Assembly: GCA_023078685.1 (NCBI GenBank)
Contig: JALGAS010000003.1
Location: 3,720,001 to 3,784,000, forward strand
Source: Neopestalotiopsis rosae
Lineage: Eukaryota; Ascomycota; Sordariomycetes; Amphisphaeriales; Sporocadaceae
DNA length: 64,000 bases
Direction of reading: 5' to 3'
This document shows positions 10,810 through 22,065 of the stretch, one piece after another. The first letter of the stretch is position 1, and each line of letters opens with the position of its first letter. Below the pieces are notes generated by a model. The model was not told where the DNA came from and made no database searches. It saw only the letters and a program-made list of their open reading frames with translations. The position numbers and the translations under genes are program-made.

Positions 10810-13306
10810 TTTGGAAGATCATCGGGAAAGGAAGGAGAAAAAGAAGCAAAAGGACAAAAAGAGTGGGCGAGTATCACTTCTATTGGTGGAGGCGCTGAAT
10901 GGGTTGCAATAGTGTTGCTGGATATTTCGTTGTCTTGTCCGCGACGATCATCTATCATTTATATGTATCGTCTGCCTGAATCAATCGTATATTCACTTAG
11001 CATCAATTCTATTTTCGGGATCGATGGGTTGTAGCCTCAACATCCTCGTCTAGCTCATTGTCGCTGCACTGACGCTAGTGGTCATTTTTCTTGGCTGTAA
11101 GCGTCGTAAGTTATATAGCCACAAACTGGCGCGGCATAGTTGGGCTTTGAGCGACCAAAGGCAAGGTAAATCGCGTCTTGCTAGACAAGCCTAGTGCTTA
11201 CATACGTACACCATCGTAAAAAGCGAACTGCCAAGTCATAACGCAGCCACCAAGGAGCCGTATAGCTAGCGATACCGAGCTTGGGTAGGGAATTGTTTTT
11301 GAATCATTGTATATGGATTATTATGAATGGTTCATTTCTTCATGGTTTCGCCCAGCAAACACCGTATGAAGATGCTGACGCTTCACCGTTTAATCCGCAA
11401 GACTGCGGAAGAGGAAGTCTTCGCCACGAGGCACTGCATGGTCGGACTGGGCTTTTGTCTTGAGAAGACACGAGGAATATGTCGATAACGGTGATTTAGT
11501 ATTGACGTGTCGAGATAAATTGATCAATCATCAATTTGAGAGCTTAAACAGACGAACCGTGAAATTGCATATTTACACAATTTCTCTCATCTACTCGAGG
11601 TGAGCCGACACAGGAAAAGGAAAATGTGAGACTGGATAAAGGCTTTAGGGATTGCTGAGATTCTGTGCGGCATTGATGAGTCAGTAGGCATGGGCTCGGG
11701 CTGTATAGCCGTGTTGTACTTTTCCACCCTGACATACCACAGAAACTCTGGGCATATTTGTATCAGATCGGCGCAGGTTTTGTTGCACACCGTATATGTG
11801 ATGCTTAGTTTCTTGATACGCCACATGTGGCTGTTTATTGAGGCACTCTCCAGGTGCCACCGGAAAAGACTTTAAGTCTGTCTGTTTACATATTTTTTCA
11901 TAGATTCTGTCCTTTATTTTATTTACTGATCGTATGATGATTACTGCCAGAAGACTCTTCGTCAGTTAGATATCTTGCAGAGGTGCTTCAGAGATATGAA
12001 GCCGAGCATAGCGTTGTCACATATCACAGCACCCGCATTTTGAGTAGCTCTGGGTGATACAGACAGTAAGTCTTTTTCGTAAGGATGCAAAATTGGGGCC
12101 TCGATTCCCAAGTTTTTAGGCCCCTTTTGTTGCAAGGTAGGATGAAGAGTAAGGCCCTTAGAAATAGAGTGTAAAACGGAAACAGGCAAAAGTTGATCAG
12201 AGTTTTCATGATATGGCCAAGCAGACAGATTACGGGTGGATACTTGATTGTTGACAAGTACCATTCAATCATATGATCTTAAATTCTTCCGATATTGTTG
12301 TCAGTGGGAATTCGACTACCTGTCCCCGTACAACTCAACATCTGACACAGACACAGCAGCCGCTTGAGGATCATTATGATATGATAATAGCAGACAATGC
12401 AGTATCATTGAAATTGTGATATGATCCATGGCTCCTTTTCGTGATTCTGACAAGTTGTTTCATACAGTCCTGCGCTTGGATGGATGAAGCCAAGGCATCT
12501 CTGACCATGTAGGTACTCAAGATCTGATACGGAGGAAGGATTGGAAGGAAGCAGACAGATGCTGACTTAAGAGGGCATTCTGACAAACATAAATACTACC
12601 TGGACCCGTTATTCATCAGTTCTCCGGGCGTAGCATTGAACCTAGCTGCTACACACTTATATCCATCTTTATTCAGCGTCCGAAATCGTATAATCTATCT
12701 TTCGCGTGACTGCGTCGAATTTCTCGCTAATTTTAGATTTTTTTCATCACAACAGCACGGCAACCCGATATCGGCTGCTTGAATACTGCCTGATCAGCTA
12801 TTGGACTTAGACTTTCTGTATCAGTCTACACAATTCTAGCGCGAACTATTTGGATCGTGCAAGCTTTGGCTGGTGTCAAATTGGCGGCCCCATCAAAGCT
12901 AGTACTCGACCAGGGGTATCTTATCCGCACCTTCTTGTAAGACCAATATCCAGAGTAAAGAGTAGAACTGAAGATAGTCTGCTTCTGAGAAGATAATGTG
13001 TAAACAAACAGACTTGATAGCCATTCCCGTGTGGCACCCTTCGGGTGACACAATATACCAGCCACAGGTGGCGCATCACTTTCGACCATAGTCAAATTCT
13101 TGACAAACATACCCGTATGTTGGTTCATATATATAATCATCTGTTAGTGCGGAAGTGTTCTATAAAAGTATGACCAAGTGGCTGCAGCGTGAAACCCCAT
13201 TCCCGGCTGCCTCACTGGGATCAAGAATAGACCGATGTCAAATCTTCCAACTGTAGCTACGAGATACATTGGGCTTTTCGCCGTAGCACTACATCCGGCT
13301 ACTTTA
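10810..13306. other. Gene-poor region, 2.5 kb
   Basis: Between the metalloprotease promoter and the 3' end of the O-methyltransferase. Only short ORFs without domains are found on either strand (for example 11962-12272, 12826-13140). I see no transposon ends, no coding bias and no repeats. It may mark the left edge of the biosynthetic cluster. Confidence 0.45.
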
Positions 13307-14672
13307 TCATGTCCAAATGAACTCCAAGATAGAAAGGCTTGAGCCTGGGGGTTGCCTAACGCCCTGTAGAACAAATCGTACGTCAGCTTGCTGAAAAATA
13401 TTCTTCCATTCAGCCAGGTCACGCTCCTTCGCATTGCCAATCTGCAGCATTGTAACGTCCATAGCTCTGATTGTAAAGAACGACCTGTCAGCAAAGTTCG
13501 TTGTGTTTGTTAGATCGTTCTCAACTTACCTCAGTTTGCGTTCAGCAGCATTGGGAAGTACGCAAGGAGGGGGCATCACAAAGTCCATGACCAGGACCCG
13601 AGAACCCGATTGGAGGGCCGGGATGAGAGCCTTCAAGATCTTGACGCAGTACTTGTCTGGCCAATTGTGAAGAATCCACCTATAGATGTACACACTGGCT
13701 CCTTTGACTGGCTGCTCCTCGAAAAAGTCGTGCGGCATGAACCGAACGTTGAGCCCAGCTTGCGGCTTCGCATTCGCCACAACTTCGGGCAGTTCTTGGA
13801 CAACTAGGTTGAGGTCTGGGAACTTTCGCGCAATGGCGAATGCGACATCGCCATGCGATCCGCCAATGTCAACAATGGTGCCGGATCCATGCGAAGCCCA
13901 GGGATAGTGGTCGGTGAGGTGATGCAAGGAATAGCCAGGGCCGGTGGAGAAGAAGCTCATGGCACCTCCAAAGCGGCGCGCTCGCGCGGGATCTTTTGAG
14001 AGAGTGGCGTAAAATGCTTCTCCTGTTCCGTTGGCTAAGGCGAACCCGGTCTGGTTCGGCTCGTCCGCTGACGGCCATTGCACCAAGGCATCGACCACCT
14101 TTTGTGCCGCCGGCCACATGTCATCCACATTGGCACCGACCCAGTCAGCCACGGCCCCATGTTTGGCGATCTGCCTCGAAGCTGCAGAGTGCGCAATCGT
14201 GCCTGGCTGCGGTTCTTGAAAGACGCGAAAAGCGATCCCGAATCGGAGGATGCGGCAGAGAGCATCGCAGTTGACTCCGATAGAGGATGCCAGGTCCTCG
14301 TAGGTGATTCCTCCCGATGCAGGGACCTTGTTCGCAATGTCAAAACGGTGGATCAACTTCAAGTACAGCAATTGATTGGCCTTTTCGACATTAGATTATA
14401 TTCGTTCCAATTGTCCGTTTCAATATTGCGCGTACCTCGTGGTTGAAGATCAAGTTTCTTGGTCCTTGAAGTAGGTCATTGAGTTCTTGGGTTGCTGCAA
14501 GGACTTTTGCACGCGACTCCTCAATCTCTGGTGAGAGGTTGAAGTCAACAGGACCATCGGCATCAAAACTTGGCTGTGGTAGGCTGTTCTTCGAGAGATA
14601 ATCGTCGACCATGCGAGAGTGGGTGGCTATCGCTTCTGACAGTTCGGCAATTCTGCTTTGATGCGACGCCAT
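13307..14672 (-). CDS. SAM-dependent O-methyltransferase (fungal/plant OMT type)
   Basis: 415-residue class I methyltransferase that should O-methylate a phenolic hydroxyl. Three exons (14436-14672, 13530-14380, 13307-13466) with 55- and 63-nt introns join in phase. The N-terminal third is helical with a winged-helix part (ITYEDLASSIGVNCDALCRILRF). Motif I is VDIGGSHGD (about 249-257) and the catalytic His lies in WILHNWPD (about 317). The C-terminus ends SLSILEFIWT, the usual end of this family. It lies at the left side of the PKS cluster, next to the gene-poor stretch, and is a good candidate tailoring enzyme for the polyketide. Its two-thirds-length ORF is broken only by introns, with no sign of decay. 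Confidence 0.9.
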
Positions 14673-15588
14673 GGCGGGCTATCGAGTTTCGCAGAGATGA
14701 TTATCATTGTGAAAGTTTTCGTCCGTGACAGTCTGGTTTTTAGCTACAATTCTCTATGCACCTGTCCTGTTGGCTGCAATGGGTGGCAGGGCCCACAGCG
14801 GCATCGCCAGGTCCCGCGATTGGCCAGATCGTGATGCATTGGTTGTGTTGGTGATTATAGTCGACTCTAACAACACATAGTGATTGCTAAAGAGCTAGGA
14901 TCAATTGAAAAGCAACATCACCCGAAGCTTTCAGTGCTGTGAAGGCACTGAACTAATATTTCTCAATTCATCTGTGCCTCTGCTAGCGCCTGCAAATGGC
15001 CATGTAATGCAAGCATGACTCAGAATAATACTCGTAATGCACCAGTCCCACGCGTGTATACATGCGCCAAATACCAATACATCAAATGCTAGCTTGGCAT
15101 GAAAGCCATCATAAATCGTTGACTTTCATATGCCTTGGCGCGTTGGTTGGGCGTCAATTTGACAGTTATGCGGTGAGCACATTGTGGTGTTGACTTGGAT
15201 AAATGGCTGATGCATGCACGGTGGAAAGTAGGAATGATCGATAAATGATCAAATGTTTCATTTCGAGTGTCTATTGGTGGATGGAATGTCTTTCTGGTGC
15301 TATTTCTGTAGGACATCATAAAGTTTAAATAGTATGAGACACCAAATGCCAACCATCACGCGCGTGCCATGAGGCCAAGACATGCCGAGGGCCACAACTC
15401 TCCAATCTTAATACAAAGCCTAAATTCTTCAGTCACGATAAACCTGCAGCGACTGGAATGATATGTGATGCCTTTTAAACCAGCGATTGTGCCCATGCAA
15501 ATGATCTCTTCTTTCACTTTCGGCGAGCAATCCAACTGTTTTCCACTCGTTTGCTCCGTGTAGCTTTCGAAAAGCTACTCTAGACAGG
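14673..15588. other. Divergent intergenic region, OMT / CAP gene
   Basis: About 0.9 kb holding the promoters of the divergent O-methyltransferase and CAP genes. Small ORFs (15089-15352, 15429-15692, minus strand) have no recognisable content. Confidence 0.45.
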
Positions 15589-16975
15589 ATGAAGGCTCCT
15601 GTTTTGTCATTCCTTTCATGTTCAGTCGTTCTTTTGGCACCTTTGACAGATGCGAAGCAATGCACGCGGAAAAGGCTCAGTATGCTCTTCAAAATGGTTG
15701 GACATAAGATCGAAGGATGATGCTAAACATGCTACAGCAACTCTTGCCAGCTTGAGCCCGGTCGTTCAATCAACCAGTCATGAATCAATCAGTACTACGT
15801 ATTTCGTTGGATCCTATACGCCCAAAGAGTCAGCTACATCTAATAGCGATGATGCGATCATTTCTCCAACTTTGACAAATCTTCCAACTATAATCAAACC
15901 AACTCCTTCTTCACTTTGTCCATCTTTAATAGTCTCTTTCTACAACTCATCGAGCTCAAGGTCATCTATTTCTTCGTCTTCTCATTTGTCATCTCTTCTA
16001 CCTTCTCTTTCATTGACCGATCTTTCCAATACCGACTCTCCTACTTTTATTACGACTTCTCCAACTTTGTCCTCGAGCAGTTCTTTGCTCTTACCAACAG
16101 ACAATGCAGTTAGCCCATCCTCGACATTGGGTTCGTCGAGCAGCACGGAGAGCTCTGCACTCTTGCCGATAAGCACGACCATTGTGCCCTCTTCCAGCTC
16201 TTCGTCTGTTACTACGGTGGTTTCCAGCACCACTGTGACGCTGCCATCAACCACCAGCGTATCGGTCTCCAGTTCCACCTCAACAGTCGTGCCCTCCAGC
16301 TCTACTCTACCGCCGGGAGCTGTGGTTACTGACCAGGCCTACATTGACACGGTAATCCGTCATCACAATGTGCATCGTGGAAACCACTCAGGTACGTGTA
16401 TACTCATTTCGGGGCCCATGATCTTTTGAGACTGACCGATTGAAGCTGTCGCCTTGACCTGGAGCCCCACTCTCGCAGAGACAGCCCGAAAGATTGCGAC
16501 GTCTTGCATCTATGGCCACAACACGACAGCCGGCGGCGGCGGCTACGGGCAGAACATTGGTGCCGGCTTCATGTCTACCTCCATGGGACAGTTCATCACC
16601 GAGGGTTTGTACAACAGCGAAGTCAGCAACTACATTTACTTTGGTGCAGAGCCCGACTTGAACACCTTGTCGCTGTGGGGCCACTTAAGCCAGATCGTCT
16701 GGAAGAGCACGACTACTGTCGGCTGCTACACCAGCGATTGTACCAAGACTGGATTGGCCAATGCTCAAGGGATCCCGCCCTATTTCACCGTTTGCAATTA
16801 CGGCCCTCCAGGTGAGTCAACAATCTCCTTAGACCGGGACTTGATGATCAGGTTGATACTAATGATAAATCTAGGCAACGTTATTGGCGCCTTTGCTACC
16901 AACATTGGAACTAGCCTTGGTCAACCCAGTGTTGATGCCAGCTACGGTTGTCCCAGTCGGACCAATTGCGTTTAA
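15589..16975 (+). CDS. Secreted CAP-domain (SCP/PR-1-like) protein with Ser/Thr-rich linker
   Basis: Starts with a signal peptide (MKAPVLSFLSCSVVLLAPLTDA) at the ATG at 15589. A first intron (15680-15737) joins in phase 1 to a long Ser/Thr/Val-rich stretch of about 180 residues, probably heavily O-glycosylated. A CAP domain follows: HHNVHRGNHS, WSPTLAETARKIATSC, the GYGQNIG strand, LWGHLSQIVWKSTTTVGCYTSDC and FTVCNYGPPGN. Introns at 16391-16445 and 16812-16873 interrupt it. Fungal PR-1-like proteins of this kind bind sterols or lipids and are exported; several protect the cell against toxic lipophilic compounds. It lies between the OMT and the monooxygenase. A role in handling the cluster product is conceivable but not shown. 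The frame reading through the linker is open throughout. Confidence 0.85.
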
Positions 16976-17869
16976 TGCATAATTTCTCTTCATAACGACT
17001 TTCGACGGGAGCCAGGAGTTCCGTTTGTAATGTAGATCACGCTGCATAGTTCACCGAGCTTCTTAATACAATAGTTTTAATTGCCAATCCATCACATATG
17101 CCAGCAGAGCAGTTTCAGGGCTAGACTCACTATCGAAGTGAATTGTTCACCCTGCATGAGGTCATAGCAGCCGAGTATAAGACGGACCCATCAGCCTCGG
17201 GATTGATAGACTGTTCGCAGACTGGTCAAAGACCCCTGTGCGATCTCCCCACAGCCAAGAATGCGACAACAGAATGAGTACCGGACCCACAAGGATCCTT
17301 TGCAAATCGATATTTCTTAGGCAAGACTCATTGAACGAACTTTTATTACAAATATCAGAAACATCTCATGAACGGATGCGGCAAGTGTTTTCCGTGTGCC
17401 ACCCGGCAATCGCTCGGAGAAGCTGAGGGGTAGTGGCCCCGATTCCCCATCGCCCCGGCGGCCTCGGCTCCACCATATGCGTGTGCTGTGAAAAGTTGTG
17501 TTTGCAGCTGCATGATGTAGGGCCACGGTAGCATTGAGATGCGAACCCCTCCTCTTCTTGCGATGTGCATCTGAATCAAGCTCCCCGCGGCCCAATGAAA
17601 AGACCGTGATGTCACTAGAGTGGGTGGCGGGACGAGAGACGAGAGGAGTGACGAAGATCAAGAGGGGTGCACGAACTGACGCAGAAGTAACATGCCGACG
17701 TGCTGATACTTTGATCGTCGCCGAGACGCTATAACCGGCTTTGCGTGATTGGATGTCTTATTAGAGACGTTGCGCACGGATGGTACGGATATTGGGCCAG
17801 CCTATATTTCGTGATTCGACCAACATTTTTGAATTAATCACCCGTAATAGAGACATAAAACACATCACA
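16976..17869. other. Intergenic region upstream of the monooxygenase
   Basis: About 0.9 kb. ORFs on the minus strand at 17317-17661 have no domain and overlap each other in different frames. It probably contains the promoter of the gene at 17870. Confidence 0.45.
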
Positions 17870-19852
17870 ATGACTGCATCAACATCAGCTCCCGAGAAAA
17901 AGTTCAATACTGAGTTGACCGACTACTCGGTCTCCCACGAGGAGAAGACTGGTCCTTATGCTGATAATCTAGAGGTTGATGCGCTAGTAGTCGGCGCCGG
18001 CTTTGGTGAGCACTCCAAAAAGAGCTTCGTACAGAAAATGATATGGATCGAAGCTAACCAACGAATTCACGGCAGCTGGAATCTTCAGTAGGTAAAATCG
18101 AAGAGTGTTTTGTAAGTGTATTGACTCATACTGTTCCAGTGCTCAAGACTCTCCGTGATCGCGGTAATAAAACAGTCATCTTCGAAGCTGGAAACGACCT
18201 CGGCGGCACATGGCGATGGAACTGCTACCCCGGAGCGGGCGTTGACTCGGAAGTGCCGGAGTACGAGTTCTCATGGCCCGAGGTCTGGAAGACATGGAAC
18301 TGGACTTCCAACTACCCAAACTACCAGGATCTGAGAGCTTACTTTGACCATGTCGACAAGGTCATTGGCGTCAAGAAGGACTGCGCTTTCAATACCGTCG
18401 TGGTCGGGGCCAACTTTAACACAGATACCGGCAAATGGTCAGTGAGAACTGCGGACGGGAGAGTCACCAAGGCGAAGTTCTTGATTCTTGGTACTGGATT
18501 TGTAAGTCATACGAGCAAAAGCTTTTCGATGCTTGACTGAAATGGCAAACTAGGCGGCAAGACGCTATATCCCAGATTGGCCGGGCATGGACAAATTCAA
18601 GGGCGTCATTCACCACTCGTCCTTCTGGCCAGATGAGGAAGTGGACGTAGCCAACAAACGCTGCGCCATCATTGGCACGGGCGCTTCGGGTGTGCAAATC
18701 ATGCAAGCCTGGGGACCTAAAGCCGGCGAAGTCAAAGTTTTCCAGCGGACGCCCAATCTGGCCGTGCCTATGCGGAGAAGACCACTGGCTCCCGAGGAGC
18801 AGGAGCGAAACAAGCAACTGTACCCTGAGTTGTTCAAGTTGCGAGAAACGAGCTTTGCCGGCTTCCCGTACGACTGGTACGAGAAGAACACGCATGACGA
18901 CACGCCTGAGGAAAGGGAAAAGTTCTACGAGAGTGTCTGGCGGGACGGTGGGTTTCGATACTGGGTGGCAGTATACAAGGACAACCTCTTTAATGCCGAG
19001 GCCAACAAGCTGTCGTACGACTTCTGGGCGCGCAAGACGCGTGAGCGCATTGAAGACCCGAGGAAGAGGGACATTCTCGCACCAGAGCAGATGCCGCATT
19101 ACTTTGGCATCAAGCGGCCCTGCCTCGAGTACAACTACTATGAGCAATTCAACCGACCTACTGTGGACGTCGTGGACATAAAAGATAATGCCATCAAGGA
19201 GTTTACCGAGACTGGTATCACGCTGGCTGATGGCACGCACCACGAGTTTGATGTTATTGCTGTTGCAACAGGATTTGTGAGTTCACTTTTTGCAATTGAT
19301 CAAGAGTTCGACGCTAATGTTTACTAAAGGATGTTGTGACTGGAGGTAGGATTAAGAAACTCTCTCCCAAAGCTGAGCACTAACATTTGCATTATAGTCA
19401 TGACACAACTTGGTTTGGAGAGCATCAACAACACCAAGCTGGAAGAAGAATGGGTCACGGGAGCCAACACGTACCTCGGCACGAGCGTGAGCGGCTACCC
19501 CAACATGTTCCACATCTACGGCCCGCACGGTCCCACCCTGCTCAGCAACGGCCCATCCAGCGTCGAGATCCAGGGACGATGGATCGCCGACATGGTGGAC
19601 AAGGTGAACCGGCAAAACATCAAGTACGTCAACCCCAAGCGCAAGGCCGCTGAGGAGTGGAAGAAGCACATTTTGGAGCTCAACAACAAGTCCTTGTTCC
19701 CGACCACTCGATCCACGTACATGGGTGGCAGCATCCCTGGTAAAGTATACGAGCCGGTTTGCTTCTCGGGCGGTATTCCGATGTACAAGAGGGAGATTAG
19801 ACAGGCTTTGGACGAGATGACTGGGTTTGAGGTTGTAGCGAACTGGGGGTAG
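17870..19852 (+). CDS. Baeyer-Villiger-type flavin monooxygenase
   Basis: 567-residue FAD/NADPH enzyme that inserts oxygen into ketones or aldehydes to give esters or lactones. Six exons join in phase: 17870-18005, 18076-18087, 18140-18501, 18554-19276, 19330-19345 and 19398-19852. Motifs are the FAD fingerprint GAGFAG (42-47), the flavin loop EAGNDLGGTWRWNCYPG, the BVMO signature FKGVIHHSSFWP (185-196, fitting FxGxxxHxxxWP) and the NADPH fingerprint GTGASG (211-216). A DxxTG motif at DVVTG comes late. The 12-nt second exon supplies part of the FAD fingerprint; skipping it leaves GAGFVLKTL, without the second glycine pair. The gene lies in the cluster next to the PKS and GST. It probably acts on the polyketide core in ring expansion, cleavage or lactonisation. 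Family confidence is high; substrate unknown. Confidence 0.93.
18076..18087 (+). other. 12-nt microexon of the monooxygenase gene
   Basis: Flanked by a 70-nt intron (donor GTGAGC, branch GCTAAC, acceptor GGCAG) and a 52-nt intron (donor GTAGGT, acceptor TTCCAG). It adds four codons' worth, giving AGIF inside GAGFAGIFMLKTL, and so restores the GxGxxG fold signature. The alternative single 134-nt intron keeps frame but deletes the signature. Confidence 0.75.
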
Positions 19853-20216
19853 CCCAACGAATGGCACGACGAGGTCCTTGGAATTCAAGCTATTTACAAC
19901 ATATTTCAATGATTGTGAGCTTCAGACTCTCCTCGTGCAATGACCATAGTAGTGAAATGTAGAGTTGAGACATCAGTGCTTGATTATGTTAACACAGAGT
20001 TCAATTTCCAGAGATATACAACAATGCCGGGTCCACGGCACGGTAGGCGAAGGTAGTAAAGGGATAAATCACTGTCTGTGCAATTATAACTTGAGCTCGG
20101 TTCTTTTATTGATAATAATGAGTGTCGTAGAATTTTATGAGTCGTAAAACCTCTATTGCATGTTGAATGCCCTTCACCTCAATCAATAGCCCCCGGGAAA
20201 TGGCCATGCGTCTGGT
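19853..20216. other. Convergent intergenic region
   Basis: About 360 bp between the 3' ends of the monooxygenase gene and the small secreted protein gene. No feature seen. Confidence 0.5.
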
Positions 20217-20649
20217 TTAGCAAATGACCTTGACAGAGTGCTTCCCTGAGAGGGTCCAGCATCCATTGTTGTTCAGCGTGCGTCCAGTTCCATCGCAAGC
20301 ACCACCAGAGAATGACTTGACTAAATATTACATAAAAAGTCAGTAAGCAGGTTGAAGCCCGGTGAATCGATTTCCACATATACTCACGGTGGCAAGAGCC
20401 GTGGCGGTCACGAATCTCAACACCTCGGCTAGAGTCAGACAGAGCGATGCAAGCACCGGAGCTGTATTCTCTGGCAGGACCTCCGGAATCACCGCAATTG
20501 TTGGTCGAATGCCACTTGACTGTGACATCGAGAGAGCGAGGCGAGAGGTCCTCGTCGCCAGAAGTTGAAATGACCTCTTGACCCAAGGCTGGAGACAAGA
20601 GCAGGACGGCTGCTGCGAGACTGGTTGAGGCAATGTTGGAGAAGAGCAT
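20217..20649 (-). CDS. Small secreted cysteine-rich protein
   Basis: 121-residue protein from two exons (20388-20649 and 20217-20320) around a 67-nt intron (phase 1). It has a clear signal peptide (MLFSNIASTSLAAAVLLLSPALGQ) and a mature part of about 97 residues with six cysteines, in the contexts NNCGD, GACIA, GSCH, GACDG, NGCW and a terminal VIC. Without splicing the ORF reads on to 20179 with an unrelated tail; splicing gives the last three cysteines and ends at Cys, which supports the intron. I do not recognise the family; size, secretion and even cysteine number fit fungal effector-like or antimicrobial secreted proteins. It lies between the monooxygenase and GST genes, inside the cluster. 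Confidence 0.75.
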
Positions 20650-22065
20650 TTTGCTTTATGTCAAAGGTTGTTGAAGTTTGTAATTTATGATAAAGCAAAT
20701 GAATTTGAAGTTGATGATGGTTCTGCCTGTGAATCAAGACAATGGTGGAATGTAGCCAGTATTTATACACCATCATTCCGTCCTCTATCAGGCGATTGAA
20801 CCACGGCTTGGTGTTCTCAACCTTCCATGATGCCATGTCATGCTCGCAATTTTTTGCGATTGAGGGATATTCCATGATCGACAGGATGTCTTAAACGTAT
20901 GTCCGCGCAAGTCATGCTTACTGACCGTACTGCCGTGATAACCGCAGCAGAGCGTGATGTTATTGAGCAGTCATAAAGTCCCATCAGCGCTGGTCTCAGC
21001 CTGTGGACGATGACATGGACACAAAAGTTCTCATCGTTGCACATGGTTGATTCAAGCAGATACGTGCATGGGAGATACAAATGTTGGCTGCCGAGTGCAC
21101 AAGAATAACTGCTGCCAGGTCAACATTCTATATCGCATCAAGCATTCGGAAGTGTCAATTTCTACACTTCAAGAATCCGAGCAAAAAAGACAATATAAGA
21201 AGACAACATCCTCACTTGTATTCTCATCATCGTAGAAGCCGTAAGATCTAGATATCACTTCTTTTTCTTATTTAAAAAAAAAAAAAAACAAAGGGCGTGT
21301 ATGTTGTGTTACCAGCACTACCAGGCTGACTGCTTGAGGCTGTGAGGCGCCTGAATGCGGGGAGAAATTAATGTGACACAAGAATCAGTATCAAGTTGTG
21401 CCGTCAAAAGACGCCTTTAAACGCTTGTGGAAAGTCCGATCCATTTCCGTGTCAAATGTCTAGATGTCTCAGCCGCAATATTATCCCGAGGCGGAACAAC
21501 CTTAGCAGTTTGGTTGTTCGGACCCGTTCTCAGTCCAAGATATATTCTTCGTCCCATTTGCTTCTCCTTGCGCCAGGCTTAGGGGCATCGCTTCTCTCGG
21601 AAATAACGGGACGATCCGCAAGGTGGTATTTTCGGCTGATCCCGTAATGCGACTTAGTTCGTTGCAAGGCACGACGTGATTGTCGCAGAATTAGGTGGCA
21701 AAGTGTCTACCACGAATGCTCACGGAGTCCTAGCTTCTAGAAGACTAGCCCCCGATTTGGCCTCTCCGGCGTAAGGACAGCCATTGACAGCTCCAGTTTG
21801 CATGTCCGTGCTACCCTAAAAACGGTAGACTGCTTTAGTGCTATAACCTTCAAAATGATTCATAGTGGATCTGCGGGACTAGTGAAGTTTGAAAATACCA
21901 CAACTCTATTCTAGCCAGAACTCCTGATTTGTATATAGAGGTTGGGACGTCGCCATCTGTTTTCCCCAATCGGCAATCGAACAAATAGCCCTCCCAAGTT
22001 CTTTCATGCACATTTATATGCTTTCAAAAGCTGCCGACAGCACAGTGTCTAGTTCAATACCCAAC
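20650..22065. other. Divergent intergenic region upstream of the GST gene
   Basis: About 1.4 kb between the divergent secreted-protein and GST genes. It holds a 15-nt A run at 21274-21288 and a CGG-N6-CCG element (listed separately). A TATA-like stretch (TTGTATATAGAGG) lies at about 21930, roughly 135 bp before the GST start codon. No further gene is supported. Confidence 0.45.
21607..21618. promoter_or_regulatory. CGG-N6-CCG inverted repeat, putative Zn2Cys6 site
   Basis: The sequence reads CGGGACGATCCG, an inverted pair of CGG triplets 6 bp apart, the layout bound by some dimeric Zn2Cys6 regulators. It lies about 450 bp upstream of the GST start codon. Two Zn2Cys6 genes are in the same cluster. 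A single site of this length can occur by chance. Confidence 0.3.

Noticed and set aside
18464..19243. 259-codon ORF on the minus strand
   Set aside because: It is the antisense shadow of the monooxygenase exons and carries no domain.
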